Positions 17,978 to 26,624 of a stretch of DNA of 64,000 bases are shown piece after piece. How positions within the stretch are numbered: the stretch's first letter is position 1; each line of letters opens with the position of its first letter. This stretch comes from Chloroflexota bacterium (GTDB lineage: Bacteria; Chloroflexota; Anaerolineae; Anaerolineales; VGOW01), in contig JACPWC010000114.1 in the NCBI GenBank assembly GCA_016197225.1, positions 62,001-126,000 on the forward strand, given 5' to 3'. The translations under genes were made by a program, and so were the position numbers. Below the pieces are notes generated by a model, which saw nothing but the letters and a program-made list of their open reading frames with translations, was not told the DNA's origin and made no database searches.

Positions 17978-18349
17978 TCACCCTCTCACCGCCGCGATCA
18001 CCAGGCACGCCCACCCGGCCAGAAAGGCCAGGCCACCAAAAGGCGTGATCGCTCCCAACCAGCGCAGGCCGGTGACAGCAAGCAAATACAAACTGCCGGA
18101 AAATAAAATTGTGCCGGCTACGAATAGCCAGCCGGCCAAGACGGGCCAATTAGAACCCGGCCATTTTGAAACGGCGGCGGCCACGACCAACAAGGCCAGT
18201 GCGTGATACATGTGATAGCGCACACCCGTCTCAAATGTCGCCAGCAGGTCTGCCGTCAGCCGCGCCCGCAGGCCGTGCGCCCCAAACGCGCCCAGCGCCA
18301 CCGCCAGCCCGCTCAATATTCCGCCGATAATATAGAAAACTCTATCCAT
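17978..18349 (-). CDS. DUF423 family small membrane protein
   Basis: A 123-residue protein with four hydrophobic helices and the DUF423 signature: GAFGAHGL near the N-terminus, then [16 protein letters not shown] and a C-terminal [13 protein letters not shown]. The family (YgdD-like) is widespread and functionally undefined. It is transcribed with the FKBP lipoprotein downstream. A palindromic word repeat lies between it and the M24 peptidase gene upstream. Confidence 0.9.
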   Translation of the reverse strand: MDRVFYIIGGILSGLAVALGAFGAHGLRARLTADLLATFETGVRYHMYHALALLVVAAAVSKWPGSNWPVLAGWLFVAGTILFSGSLYLLAVTGLRWLGAITPFGGLAFLAGWACLVIAAVRG

Positions 18350-18356
18350 GGCCTTT

Positions 18357-18435
18357 TACCACGAAGACACCAGGGCACAAAGTTTCACCAAGTTTCTCTT
18401 TGTGAACCTTACTATCTTCGTGCCTTGGTGGTGAA
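18357..18435. repeat. Stuttered palindromic repeat (ACCAAG/CTTGGT words)
   Basis: TTACCACGAAGACACC on the left mirrors CTTCGTGCCTTGGTGGTGAA on the right, with TTTCACCAAG and CTTTGTGAACC inside. The unit is about 79 bases and lies between the M24 peptidase and DUF423 genes. Close relatives are at 35608-35693 and 40515-40574. Confidence 0.8.
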
Positions 18436-18440
18436 TCGCT

Positions 18441-19646
18441 CTACAAGGCAATCACCTTCAACTTAGTCTGCGGCGTGCTGATCCATTCTACGCCGTCGTC
18501 AGTCACCAGCACGTTCTCCTCAAGATAGACACAGCCCTTGCCCGGCACTTGCGCCCCAAGCTCAATGGCAAAGACATTGCCGGCCTCGACGGGCAAGTTC
18601 GGAGAATTGCCGTAGCGATCCCACTGCGGGCCGAGCGTCACGCCGCCGTCGTGCGCCACGCGGCCCACGTTGTGGCCGTAAGCGTGCAGGTATTCGGGCA
18701 GATCGTGGCGAGTGAGATATTCGCGGGCCACCGCATCCACTTCCCAGCCCAGCACGCCCGGCTTGAGGGCCATCATCCCAGCCATCAACGCCCCGCGCAC
18801 GATCTTCCACGTCCGGTGAACATCGGGCGGCGGCTCGGTCTCGCCCTCGGCCAGCACGTACCACATCCGCTGAATGTCGGAGCAGAAGCCGTCCTGCTTG
18901 ATGCCAAAATCAAAATGCACCAGATGCCCCGGCTGAACTTTGAGGTCGCCCGGCGCGGCGTGGCCGATGATCGACTCCGGGCCGGTGTTCACAATCGGAT
19001 TCATCGCCCAGTCCCACGACGTGCCCAGGCCCATTTCCTTGAGGCGGCCATGCAGGTAATCGGCCAGTTCGCGCTCGGTCACGCCCGGTCGAATGCGCTG
19101 GCCGATTTCGGCGTACAACTGCTCGGTGGTCGCCACCGCCTGCCGGATCAATTCGATCTCGCCGGGCGACTTCTGGCCGCGCAAACTGCTCAAAAATTTC
19201 TCGGAGGCAACAATTTGAGAGTCGGCTACCCCGGCCTCGGCCAGCGTCTCGTCCAGAGTCCGCTTCATGCCAAAAGTCAGGCCGTCCGCCGCCGGGTCGC
19301 TCTCCGAAAAGTTCAACGCGATCCTGCGCGGCGACATCCGCCGGATCATGTCAATCAGCGCCGGGCGGATGGATTGGTCGTAGCCAACGACGTGCAGGTA
19401 GGCGCCGAGTCGTTCGACGTTGTCGGCATCGTAACGGCCCACAATTGCCGCCGTCTCGCCGCCCCGGCCCACCAAAAACGCCGAGTGCCAGGTCAGGTCG
19501 TAAGGATAGATCAACTCCAGCGCCGGGTCTTTGCTCAAGCTCGTCTCACGCACAAACGTCAGCCAGAGATCAATGTCGTGCTTCTCCAACAACGTCACCG
19601 CTTGCGCCAATTTTTCTTGAACAATTTGTTCGGGAGAAATTGTCAT
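18441..19646 (-). CDS. M24 family metallopeptidase (Xaa-Pro dipeptidase-like)
   Basis: A 401-residue creatinase/aminopeptidase-fold protein: an N-terminal domain (1-160) and a pita-bread catalytic domain (170-400). All five metal ligands can be assigned: Asp in HFDFG, Asp in CSDIQ, His in YGHNVGR, Glu in AIELG and Glu in YLEEN. M24B peptidases cleave Xaa-Pro bonds in dipeptides or N-terminally. The frame is open further upstream across the divergent regulator start, but MTISPEQI gives the normal family length. It is transcribed away from the AfsR-like gene, with only about 60 bases between the starts. Confidence 0.92.
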   Translation of the reverse strand: MTISPEQIVQEKLAQAVTLLEKHDIDLWLTFVRETSLSKDPALELIYPYDLTWHSAFLVGRGGETAAIVGRYDADNVERLGAYLHVVGYDQSIRPALIDMIRRMSPRRIALNFSESDPAADGLTFGMKRTLDETLAEAGVADSQIVASEKFLSSLRGQKSPGEIELIRQAVATTEQLYAEIGQRIRPGVTERELADYLHGRLKEMGLGTSWDWAMNPIVNTGPESIIGHAAPGDLKVQPGHLVHFDFGIKQDGFCSDIQRMWYVLAEGETEPPPDVHRTWKIVRGALMAGMMALKPGVLGWEVDAVAREYLTRHDLPEYLHAYGHNVGRVAHDGGVTLGPQWDRYGNSPNLPVEAGNVFAIELGAQVPGKGCVYLEENVLVTDDGVEWISTPQTKLKVIAL

Positions 19647-19691
19647 GGCTACCTCTCGACCGGAAATTCCGCTGATTGTACCCGATCTCCA

Positions 19692-19700
19692 TGCTATACT
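19692..19700 (+). promoter_or_regulatory. Extended -10 promoter predicting a leaderless mRNA
   Basis: TGCTATACT is an extended -10 element. It ends 6 bases before the ATG at 19707, so the transcript would begin at or next to the start codon. No Shine-Dalgarno sequence precedes the ATG. The same spacing occurs at 45282-45293 and 48546-48557. Confidence 0.55.
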
Positions 19701-19706
19701 CGCCTC

Positions 19707-22700
19707 ATGCTCGCCATCCAATTGCTGGGCCAGCCGCAAATTTTGCTCGACGGGCAGCCGCTCAACATCACCCGCCGCAAGAGCCGGGCCATCGTCTACT
19801 ATCTGGCCGCTCATGAGAAGCCGCTGAGCCGCGAACACTTGCTGGCCTTCTTCTGGCCCGACCTCGACCGGCCCGCCGCCCAGCAAACCCTGCGCACCAC
19901 TTTGCACGGCCTGCGCAAAACGCTCGGCCCGGCCCTGCTCGTGGCCGACGATAAAGTTGGCCTTGAAGCCGATGTGGACGTTCGCCGCTTCTTCGCTTCC
20001 AGCTCACAATCTCCACGCGAAGCGTCCAATCTCCAACTCTATTGCGCCGACTTCCTCGACGGCTTCACCCTGCCCGACTCGCCCGCCTTCGGCGATTGGG
20101 CCGCCGTGGAGCGCGAACGGTATCGCCGCCTGGCCGTGCGCGGCCTGACTCGACTGAGCGCCCTGCGCGAAGCCGACGGCAACTTTGCCGAAGCGCTGGA
20201 GGCCCTGGAGCGCGCGCTGGCCTTTGACGCTCTGCAAGAGGATTTACAACGCGCCGCGATGCGCCTGCACTACCTGGCCGGCGACCGCGCCGCCGCCATT
20301 CGCCGCTACGACTCTCTGCGCCGCCTGCTCGACGAAGAAATGGGCGTGCCGCCCATGGCCGAAACGAGGGCGCTGTACGACTCAATCATCACCGACAAGT
20401 TGGAGATTCCAAAACCCAAAATCCCGGCACAGCCCGCGAACCCCTTCGGGACGCGAAACCCCAAACCCCAAATTCTCTCCCCCGCGCCCCGCACCGCCGC
20501 GCCCCTGCCTTTCACTGGCCGCGACTCTGAACTGCAAATCTTGCGCGGGCTTGTCACTTCACACCGCCTGGCCCTCATCGAGGGCGAACCCGGCATTGGC
20601 AAGACGCGGCTGGCCGAAGAATTTATCAACAGCGAGACCCCCATTGCTCTCGTCGGCGTCGCTCACGAGTTGGAGCACACGCTTCCTTATCAACCCCTCA
20701 TTGACGCTTTGCGCGGCCTGCTGACCCGCGCCGACTGGCCGGCCCTGCTGGCCGCCGCCCGCGCCAACCTGCCGCCGGTGTGGCTGACCGAAACAGCGCG
20801 CCTCCTGCCCGAACTTGGCACGGCGTCCCCCGAACCACCGGCGGCTTCCCCGGCCGACGAGTCGCGGTTGTGGGAAGGCCTGCACCAGTTTCTGCTCGCC
20901 CTCGCCCGGCAACATCCCGTCGTCCTCTTCCTCGACGACTTGCAGTGGGCCGACGCTTCGTCGCTGGCGCTGCTGGGCTATCTCATCCGTCAATCGCAAA
21001 CCGTTCAATCTTCCGTCTTCTATCTCGCCGCGGCGCGGCCCGCGCCGCCGCGCTCACCACTAGCCACGCTTTTGCAAACGCTCACCCGCGAAGAACGGCT
21101 GACGCGCCTTACGCTTCAACGTCTCAACCCCGGCCACGTGGCCGACATCGCCAACCACCTCAGCCCGGCCAACATTCAGTTTGCCGAGTGGCTGGGCCGC
21201 GTCTCCGAAGGCAACCCGTACGTGCTGGCCGAACTCGTTCGTTATGCGACAGAGCGCGACCTGTTGAATAACTTGAGCGCCCTGGCCGACTCGCCCGTTG
21301 TGCCGCAAACGATCTACTCTTTAATTCAATCACGGTTGAGCCGTCTCTCCGACCCGGCCCGCCGGGTGCTCGATGCCGCCGTGGCCGCCGGGCGCGATTT
21401 TGACTTTGAAGTGGTCTACCACGCTGCCGGACTCTCGGAGAGCGCCGCCCTCGACGCGCTCGACGAACTGCTCGCCGCTACCCTCGTTCGCCCGGATAGA
21501 GACGACCCGTCCGGTCGGCTCTACATCTTCGATCATACGCTCACCATGGAAGTGGCCTACCGCGAAGTGGGCGAGGCCCGCCACCGGCTTCTACATCATC
21601 GCATTGCCGAAACATTGGAAGGTCAGCACAGCCGCCGGCTCGACTCGATGGCCGGCATCATTGCCTCTCACTTCCTCGAGGGCAACGATCCCGACCGGGC
21701 CGCGCCTTATGCCTGGCGCGCCGGGCAACATGCCGCCGGGCTGGCCGCCTGGAAAGAAGCAGTGGCCTTCTTTGAGCAAGCCCTGGCCGCTCAGGCCGAA
21801 GACAACCAGCGCCGGAAGATTTATATGGAACTGGGCGAAGTTCGTTTCCGCGCCGGCGAAGGAGCGCAGGCCTCCGAAGCCTTCCGGAGCGCGCTGGCGC
21901 TCTCCCGCCCCGACTCGGCTGAAGCCGATGAGGCCCGACTCGCCCTGGCTCGCTCATTCCTGCTCCAGGCCCGCTTCGGCGAAATCCTCGATCTCCTCAA
22001 ACAGGTGCGGGCCGTCAATCGCCCCGATCACGCCGCGCAGGCCGAATTTATTCGCGGCACTGCGCTCTCCATCGAAGGCGCCGACCTGGCCGCCGCCGCC
22101 GAATATTTGCAGAAGGCCGAATCCATTTTGAACCAGCTTGGCGAAGAGGCCGACGTTGTCTATCGTTCTCAAGTGAAGTTCGAGATGGGAAGCGTGGCCG
22201 CCCAACAGGGCGATCTGCAACGAGCCGTTGCCCTTTATAAAGAAGCGCTCACCATTGCCGAGCAGGGCGACCCGGCGGCCACCCTGCCGCAACGAATCCT
22301 GGCCCGCAACAACCTCGCCTATCACTTGCATTTGCTGGGCGACCCAACTGCCGTTGAACATGCCCGCGCCGGGCTGGCCCTGGCTCAGGAACAGGGCGGC
22401 CTCAGTCTTGAACCGTTTCTGCTTTCGACGCTTGGTGAGATTGCCCTGGCCGCTGAAGAATTTGAAACTGCCGAGCGTTACTTTGAAGACGGCCTGGCTT
22501 TGGCCGAACAACTCTCCATTCCCGAACGAATCACCGGGCTGACCGCCAACCTGGGCCTGGCGGCCCGGGCCACCGGCCAGACCGACCTGGCCATCCACCA
22601 TCTCTCCACCGCGCTTGCCCGCGCCGACTCGCTGGGCTTGCGCCACCTGGCCGCCCAGACTCGCCTCTGGCTGGCCCCCCTCCTGCCTCCGGCTGAGGCC

Positions 22701-22793
22701 CACGCCCGCCTGGCCGAAGCCCGCGCCATTGCCGAAGCCAGTGGCCGCCGCAAACTGCTAGAACAGGTGGGGTTGCTGGAAGTTGGAAGTTAG
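19707..22793 (+). CDS. AfsR/SARP-like transcriptional regulator (BTAD-AAA-TPR)
   Basis: A 1,028-residue regulator: an OmpR-type winged helix (1-80), a bacterial transcriptional activator domain (90-235), a linker, a STAND/AAA-type ATPase (270-620) with Walker A GEPGIGKTR near 292 and LFLDDLQWAD as Walker B, then a long TPR-like helical array (690-1020). Such proteins bind direct-repeat promoters and use ATP hydrolysis and ligand binding by the TPRs to switch. The linker at 236-265 (PKPKIPAQP ... NPKPQIL) reads like translated word-repeat DNA, and the last residues plus stop come from a repeat. The frame extends far upstream, antisense to the M24 gene, but the domain start is here. Confidence 0.92.
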   Translation: MLAIQLLGQPQILLDGQPLNITRRKSRAIVYYLAAHEKPLSREHLLAFFWPDLDRPAAQQTLRTTLHGLRKTLGPALLVADDKVGLEADVDVRRFFASSSQSPREASNLQLYCADFLDGFTLPDSPAFGDWAAVERERYRRLAVRGLTRLSALREADGNFAEALEALERALAFDALQEDLQRAAMRLHYLAGDRAAAIRRYDSLRRLLDEEMGVPPMAETRALYDSIITDKLEIPKPKIPAQPANPFGTRNPKPQILSPAPRTAAPLPFTGRDSELQILRGLVTSHRLALIEGEPGIGKTRLAEEFINSETPIALVGVAHELEHTLPYQPLIDALRGLLTRADWPALLAAARANLPPVWLTETARLLPELGTASPEPPAASPADESRLWEGLHQFLLALARQHPVVLFLDDLQWADASSLALLGYLIRQSQTVQSSVFYLAAARPAPPRSPLATLLQTLTREERLTRLTLQRLNPGHVADIANHLSPANIQFAEWLGRVSEGNPYVLAELVRYATERDLLNNLSALADSPVVPQTIYSLIQSRLSRLSDPARRVLDAAVAAGRDFDFEVVYHAAGLSESAALDALDELLAATLVRPDRDDPSGRLYIFDHTLTMEVAYREVGEARHRLLHHRIAETLEGQHSRRLDSMAGIIASHFLEGNDPDRAAPYAWRAGQHAAGLAAWKEAVAFFEQALAAQAEDNQRRKIYMELGEVRFRAGEGAQASEAFRSALALSRPDSAEADEARLALARSFLLQARFGEILDLLKQVRAVNRPDHAAQAEFIRGTALSIEGADLAAAAEYLQKAESILNQLGEEADVVYRSQVKFEMGSVAAQQGDLQRAVALYKEALTIAEQGDPAATLPQRILARNNLAYHLHLLGDPTAVEHARAGLALAQEQGGLSLEPFLLSTLGEIALAAEEFETAERYFEDGLALAEQLSIPERITGLTANLGLAARATGQTDLAIHHLSTALARADSLGLRHLAAQTRLWLAPLLPPAEAHARLAEARAIAEASGRRKLLEQVGLLEVGS

Positions 22794-22855
22794 AGGTTGG
22801 AAGTTGGAGGCGAAGCCTGGCCCAATCTCCAACTTCCAATCTCCAACATCTAATC
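22783..22855. repeat. Stuttered palindromic repeat (GTTGGAA words)
   Basis: GAAGTTGGAAGTTAGAGGTTGG on the left side (repeated GTTGGA words) faces CAATCTCCAACTTCC and CTCCAACATCTAA on the right. It encodes the last residues (EVGS) and stop of the AfsR-like regulator and ends about 90 bases before yceI. Confidence 0.75.
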
Positions 22856-22946
22856 TGTTTACGCTCCTGTTTACGCTCCAGTCACGCCGGGCGCTTATCA
22901 TGTGGGCATCAAACCAAAATTCAATTCTTTCAAGGAGAACTTCCCT

Positions 22947-23498
22947 ATGTCCTGGATTATCGATCCTGCCCACACCCGCGCCGAATTTGCCGTCAAACAC
23001 ATGATGGTAGCCAACGTTCGCGGCCAGTTCACCGACATCACCGGCCTCGTTGACTTCAACGAGCAAGACCCGGTCAAGTCAGCGGTGGATGTGAAAATCG
23101 GGGTTGCCAGCATCAACACCCGTGAGGAAAAGCGCGATGAGCACCTCAAATCGCCCGATTTCTTCGATGTTGCCAATCACCCTTACATGACTTTCAAGAG
23201 CAAGCGCATTGAGAAGACCGGCGATAACACAGGCCGCGTCATCGGCGACCTGACCATTCGCGGCAAGTCCAAAGAAGTGGCGCTCGACGTTGAGTACAAC
23301 GGCCAGGCCAAGTCACCCTGGGGCACCACCAATGCCGGGTTCACTGCCACCGCCAAGATCAACCGCAAGGATTGGGACCTGAACTGGAATGTGGCCCTCG
23401 AAACCGGCGGCTGGCTGGTGGGCGACACCATCAGCCTCAACCTCGAAGCCGAGATCGTCAAGCAGGCCGAGGCCGCGCCTGCCGCCGCAACCGCCTAA
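22947..23498 (+). CDS. YceI family protein
   Basis: A 183-residue lipocalin-like YceI protein: it begins WIIDPAHTRAEFAVKHMM, continues with the conserved VDVKIGVASINTR, KSPDFFDV and GDLTIRGKSKEV segments and ends in an Ala-rich tail. The family binds isoprenoid-type lipids in a barrel. No signal peptide is visible, so it is probably cytoplasmic, unlike E. coli YceI. AAGGAG at 22932-22937, nine bases upstream, fixes the start. A terminator follows. Confidence 0.95.
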   Translation: MSWIIDPAHTRAEFAVKHMMVANVRGQFTDITGLVDFNEQDPVKSAVDVKIGVASINTREEKRDEHLKSPDFFDVANHPYMTFKSKRIEKTGDNTGRVIGDLTIRGKSKEVALDVEYNGQAKSPWGTTNAGFTATAKINRKDWDLNWNVALETGGWLVGDTISLNLEAEIVKQAEAAPAAATA

Positions 23499-23526
23499 AC
23501 TTCAGCCAACCAGCAAGCTAATTTCA

Positions 23527-23568
23527 AAACGCGCTGTGGCTCAACCTGGGCCACGCGCGTTTTGTTTT
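23527..23568 (+). terminator. Rho-independent terminator after yceI
   Basis: AAAACGCGC...GTGGC pairs with GCCACGCGCGTTTT across an 8-base loop, followed by TGTTTT. It has the A-tract/T-tract flanks of a bidirectional terminator. Confidence 0.7.
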
Positions 23569-23591
23569 GCCAATTCTCAAAAGAAACAGCC

Positions 23592-24044
23592 ATGTCCACT
23601 ACTACTTCCAGTTCTTCAGTTGTTTCGTCCCCCAAAGTCGCCCTGGGCAAATTGCTCTGGGTCGGCCCGCTGGCTATCGTCGGCTCTGTCGTCGCCAACG
23701 TTTTCGTGAGGTTCGTCGCCGTGGCCGTTCTCAATCCACCGGCAGAGTTTCTGCCGCTCAACATTGCTCAACCCATCGTCCTCACGGTCGTCGGCGTGGT
23801 TTTGGCAATTGTGGCCTTTGCCCTCGTAGCCCGTTTTGCTCGCAACCCCATCCGCACTTATCAAATCGTGGCCGCGGTGGCCCTGGTCGTGTCACTGGCG
23901 CCGGACGTTTTGCTGTTGGCCAACGCCGGCTCTGCGCCTTTCCCCGGCGTCAACGTCGGCACGGTGGGCGCTCTGATGCTCATGCACGGGGTCGCCTGGG
24001 CCATCTGTGTCGCGATGTTTACCAACCTCACGCTTGAGAAATAA
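23592..24044 (+). CDS. Small four-helix membrane protein (DUF6069-like)
   Basis: A 150-residue protein with a Ser/Thr-rich start and four hydrophobic helices (about 23-45, 58-80, 90-110 and 122-144). The plan and the HGVAWAICVAMF last helix resemble DUF6069 proteins, but I give that family with reserve. The function is unknown. It is bounded upstream by the yceI terminator, so it has its own promoter; downstream the VOC/pirin cluster begins after about 70 bases containing a short degenerate repeat arm (CGTATTACG/CGTTTTACG). Confidence 0.6.
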   Translation: MSTTTSSSSVVSSPKVALGKLLWVGPLAIVGSVVANVFVRFVAVAVLNPPAEFLPLNIAQPIVLTVVGVVLAIVAFALVARFARNPIRTYQIVAAVALVVSLAPDVLLLANAGSAPFPGVNVGTVGALMLMHGVAWAICVAMFTNLTLEK

Positions 24045-24112
24045 GGCTGGTTGACGAATTGCGTATTACGTTTTACGCTTCTGGCATCTCGCCCAAAGAG
24101 GTTTAAGTAACC

Positions 24113-24961
24113 ATGCTTCCTCCTAATCTTGCGCTCGGCTACGTCCATCTCACTGTCTCCAGCCTCGACCGGTCGCTGGCGTTCTACCAGAAGTCGCTCG
24201 GCTTCAAAGTACGCCAGCATGACGCGGCGGCGGGCACGGCTTATCTCGGCGCGGGTGGCCCCGACCTGCTGGCTCTCACCGAACTGCCGGGCGCGCGCCC
24301 TGCGCCCCGCCGCACCGGCCTCTATCATTTCGCCATCCTCGTCCCGTCTCGGCTGGAACTGGCCCACTCGCTCAAAAACATTGCCAACACCCAAACGCCG
24401 GTGCAGGGCTTCGCCGACCACCTGGCGAGCGAAGCCATTTACTTGCCCGACCCCGACGGCAATGGCATTGAAATCTATCGCGACCGGCCTCGCAACGACT
24501 GGTATGACGCCAACGGCAACTTTCGCATGGGCACCGAGCCGCTGGACATTGATGGCGTCATCGCCGAACTGGAGGGCAACAGCCCCGAGTGGAACGGCCT
24601 CGACTCCAAAACAGTGCTCGGCCACATGCACCTCAAAATTGCCAGCGTCCGCGACAGCCAGCCGTTTTACTGTAACGTGCTGGGCTTCGACCAAATGGCA
24701 AGCTGGCATAACGCCCTGTTCATCTCCGCGGGCGGCTATCACCACCACCTGGGCTTGAACACCTGGGAGTCGTCGGGCGCGCCGCCGCCCCCGCCCGACG
24801 CGGCTGGCCTGCGCTATTTCACCGTGCAAGTGCCGGAGAAAAAAGAGTTGGACAAGATTCTGGATCGGGTGCGCCACGCCGGTTTGCCCGTCGAAGAACA
24901 TCGGCAAGGCGCGCTCGTCCGCGACCCGTCGCAAAACGCCATTGTCTTTGGAGTCAACTGA
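24113..24961 (+). CDS. Two-domain VOC protein (catechol 2,3-dioxygenase-like)
   Basis: A 282-residue protein with two VOC modules. The N-terminal half begins YVHLTVSSLDRSLAFY and ends YLPDPDGNGIEIY; the C-terminal half begins GHMHLKIASVRDSQPFY and has YHHHLGLNTW. The His, His and Glu metal ligands expected for extradiol dioxygenase-like (CatE-type) proteins are present. Related proteins open catechol or quinol rings. It leads a run of VOC/pirin genes, and the pirin gene starts two bases after its stop, so the two are co-translated. Confidence 0.88.
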   Translation: MLPPNLALGYVHLTVSSLDRSLAFYQKSLGFKVRQHDAAAGTAYLGAGGPDLLALTELPGARPAPRRTGLYHFAILVPSRLELAHSLKNIANTQTPVQGFADHLASEAIYLPDPDGNGIEIYRDRPRNDWYDANGNFRMGTEPLDIDGVIAELEGNSPEWNGLDSKTVLGHMHLKIASVRDSQPFYCNVLGFDQMASWHNALFISAGGYHHHLGLNTWESSGAPPPPPDAAGLRYFTVQVPEKKELDKILDRVRHAGLPVEEHRQGALVRDPSQNAIVFGVN

Positions 24962-24962
24962 C

Positions 24963-25736
24963 ATGCACGACTCCGTCGTTGCGCCGCATTTTCTTCAGTG
25001 TCAGCCCTTCCAGCATTTCCCGGCTGAGACCTTTCCCAGCATTCACCCGGTGCACTGGCTACACTCGCATTTCGCCGTCGGCGGCTGGAGTCCGCTTCAA
25101 CGACTGAGCGGCATGCTCACCGCCCACATGACGCGCATCGCGCCGCGCAATGGTTTCACCTGGCATCCGCATCGCGGCCTCGAAATTTACACTTGGACGC
25201 TTGACGGCACCCTTCATCACGAAGACTCCACTGGCGGCCAGGGCGACCTCGACCCTGGCGACCTGCAACGCATGTTCTCCGGTGACTGGATCGAGCACCA
25301 GGAACTTAACCTCACCGACCAGCCGGTGCGGGTCATTCAAATCTGGTTTGCCGCCAATCTCAAGCATCGCGGCCTGCCGCCGCACTACCAGCAATTGGGG
25401 CGCGACGAACTACCCAAACGCCGCCTCGGCGAAGCAACCGTTTACAGCTTGATTGGCGACGACTCGCCAATGGCCCAACATATGATTGGGCGACTCACCG
25501 CCACGACGGTTGACCCCGGCGGCTCGACTCAAGTGGAAGCCGCCAACCCGGACGAAAGCCTGTTTCTTTACATCACCGACGGCGCGGGCCAGGTAACGCA
25601 TCCTGATCAGCAAACTACGCTCGGCCAGTACGACGTGATCCTCGCCCGCCCCGACTCGCCGACGACGACCCTCACCGCCGCGCCCGACCGGCCCCTGCAC
25701 TACCTGAGTTTCTACCTGCCACGCTTCCTTTCATAA
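24963..25736 (+). CDS. Pirin family protein
   Basis: A 257-residue double-cupin protein. The N-terminal cupin carries the pirin metal motif (WHPHRGLEIYTW, then a distant GDWIEHQE), and the C-terminal half has the usual degenerate barrel. Several pirins are quercetinases or respond to oxidative stress; the reaction here is not established. Its position between VOC-type dioxygenase genes supports a role with aromatic or quinone compounds. The ATG follows the preceding stop directly. Confidence 0.93.
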   Translation: MHDSVVAPHFLQCQPFQHFPAETFPSIHPVHWLHSHFAVGGWSPLQRLSGMLTAHMTRIAPRNGFTWHPHRGLEIYTWTLDGTLHHEDSTGGQGDLDPGDLQRMFSGDWIEHQELNLTDQPVRVIQIWFAANLKHRGLPPHYQQLGRDELPKRRLGEATVYSLIGDDSPMAQHMIGRLTATTVDPGGSTQVEAANPDESLFLYITDGAGQVTHPDQQTTLGQYDVILARPDSPTTTLTAAPDRPLHYLSFYLPRFLS

Positions 25737-25744
25737 TCCCGTTT

Positions 25745-25750
25745 TATAAT
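25745..25750 (+). promoter_or_regulatory. -10 box placed for a leaderless transcript
   Basis: A perfect TATAAT ends seven bases before the ATG at 25758, in the 21-base gap after the pirin gene. No Shine-Dalgarno sequence is present. A -35 box is not obvious, so this rests on the -10 alone. Confidence 0.45.
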
Positions 25751-25757
25751 GGGGGCC

Positions 25758-26219
25758 ATGTACCAAACCAAAATCGGCCACGCCCATCTCAAAGTCCGCG
25801 ACCTGGATCGCGCTATTGAGTTCTACACCCGCTTCTTCAGCCTCAAGCTGATCGAGCGGGTGGAAGACCTCTATGCCTTCCTCAGCGGCGGCGACTTTCA
25901 CCACGAGATTGCCCTGCAAAATGCCGGCCCCCACGCGCCCCAACCGCCTCCCAACGGAACCGGCCTCTACCACGTCGCCTTCGAAGTCCCCGACAAAGTT
26001 TCGTTTGCCCGCGCCTACAAAATGCTCATCAACGGCGGCGTGTTCGTCGCCACCGTCGATCACCTGATCAGTTGGGCCATGTACTTCGACGACCCCGACG
26101 GCAACGGCCTGGAGATTTACTGGGACACGCGAAACGAACCGGGCGGCGAAACATTGTGGCGCGGCGTCAACGTCGCCCTGCCGCCGGAAAAAATTCTGGC
26201 TGTGTTAGAGCAAGGCTGA
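25758..26219 (+). CDS. VOC family protein (catechol 2,3-dioxygenase-like, single domain)
   Basis: A 153-residue VOC protein: IGHAHLKVRDLDRAIEFY at the start, FHHEIALQNAG, GLYHVAFEVPD and FDDPDGNGLEIYWD at the end, with His, His and Glu ligands in the expected places. The second half stops just after the metal-binding Glu region. Its closest pattern is the first half of CatE-like dioxygenases. It sits in the cluster with pirin and a ring-cleaving dioxygenase. Its stop overlaps the next start (TGATG). Confidence 0.88.
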   Translation: MYQTKIGHAHLKVRDLDRAIEFYTRFFSLKLIERVEDLYAFLSGGDFHHEIALQNAGPHAPQPPPNGTGLYHVAFEVPDKVSFARAYKMLINGGVFVATVDHLISWAMYFDDPDGNGLEIYWDTRNEPGGETLWRGVNVALPPEKILAVLEQG

Positions 26220-26569
26220 TGTCAGTCCGAGGCGCGAGCGATAAGATCAAAGATGCTCTGCTTGGCTGGCCGGGCGTTGAGGCTCACCCGCACCGCTTCG
26301 GTGGCATTGAATATCGAATCGGCAAACGCGAGATCGGCCACATTCACGGCGACTCGTTGGTGGACATTCCCTTTCCCACCAAAGTCCGGGACGAGATCAT
26401 CGCCGCCGGCCGCGCCGAACCGCACCACATCCTTCCAGAGAGCGGTTGGATCAGCTTCTATCTTCGCCAGCCCGACCATGTTGAGCAAGCTATCGAACTG
26501 TTCTGCCAGTCTTACGAAATTGCGCTCAAACAAAAATCGAAGGCGTCAATTGGTCCAGTGGTCGAATAG
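26219..26569 (+). CDS. Luciferase-family / DUF5519 protein
   Basis: A 116-residue protein matching the DUF5519 pattern: GVEAHPHRFGGIEYRIGKRE, HIHGDSLVDIPFP, then HILPESGWISFYLRQ. Despite the name 'luciferase family' the reaction is unknown. The ATG shares its A with the upstream stop codon, so translation is coupled to the VOC gene. The last residues (IGPVVE) and the stop are part of a repeat, as in three other genes of this window. Confidence 0.75.
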   Translation: MSVRGASDKIKDALLGWPGVEAHPHRFGGIEYRIGKREIGHIHGDSLVDIPFPTKVRDEIIAAGRAEPHHILPESGWISFYLRQPDHVEQAIELFCQSYEIALKQKSKASIGPVVE

Positions 26570-26620
26570 TCCAATAGTCAATCGCTCGACTACCCGACCA
26601 CTCGACCACCAGGCTACCAG
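26548..26620. repeat. Stuttered repeat (GGTCGA/CGACC words)
   Basis: TTGGTCCAGTGGTCGAATAG faces a run of CTCGACTACC, CGACCACTCGACC and ACCAGGCTACCAG words. It provides the end of the DUF5519 gene and runs to the start of the dioxygenase gene. Confidence 0.7.
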
Positions 26621-26624
26621 ACCC

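Noticed and set aside
18549-19706. Upstream extension of the AfsR-like gene by about 386 codons
   Set aside because: The extension is antisense to the M24 peptidase gene and has no domain content; the winged-helix start MLAIQLLGQPQ with a -10 box before it is at 19707.
23861-24964. Long minus-strand open frame opposite the VOC gene
   Set aside because: A shadow of the VOC and DUF6069-like genes with no domain of its own.
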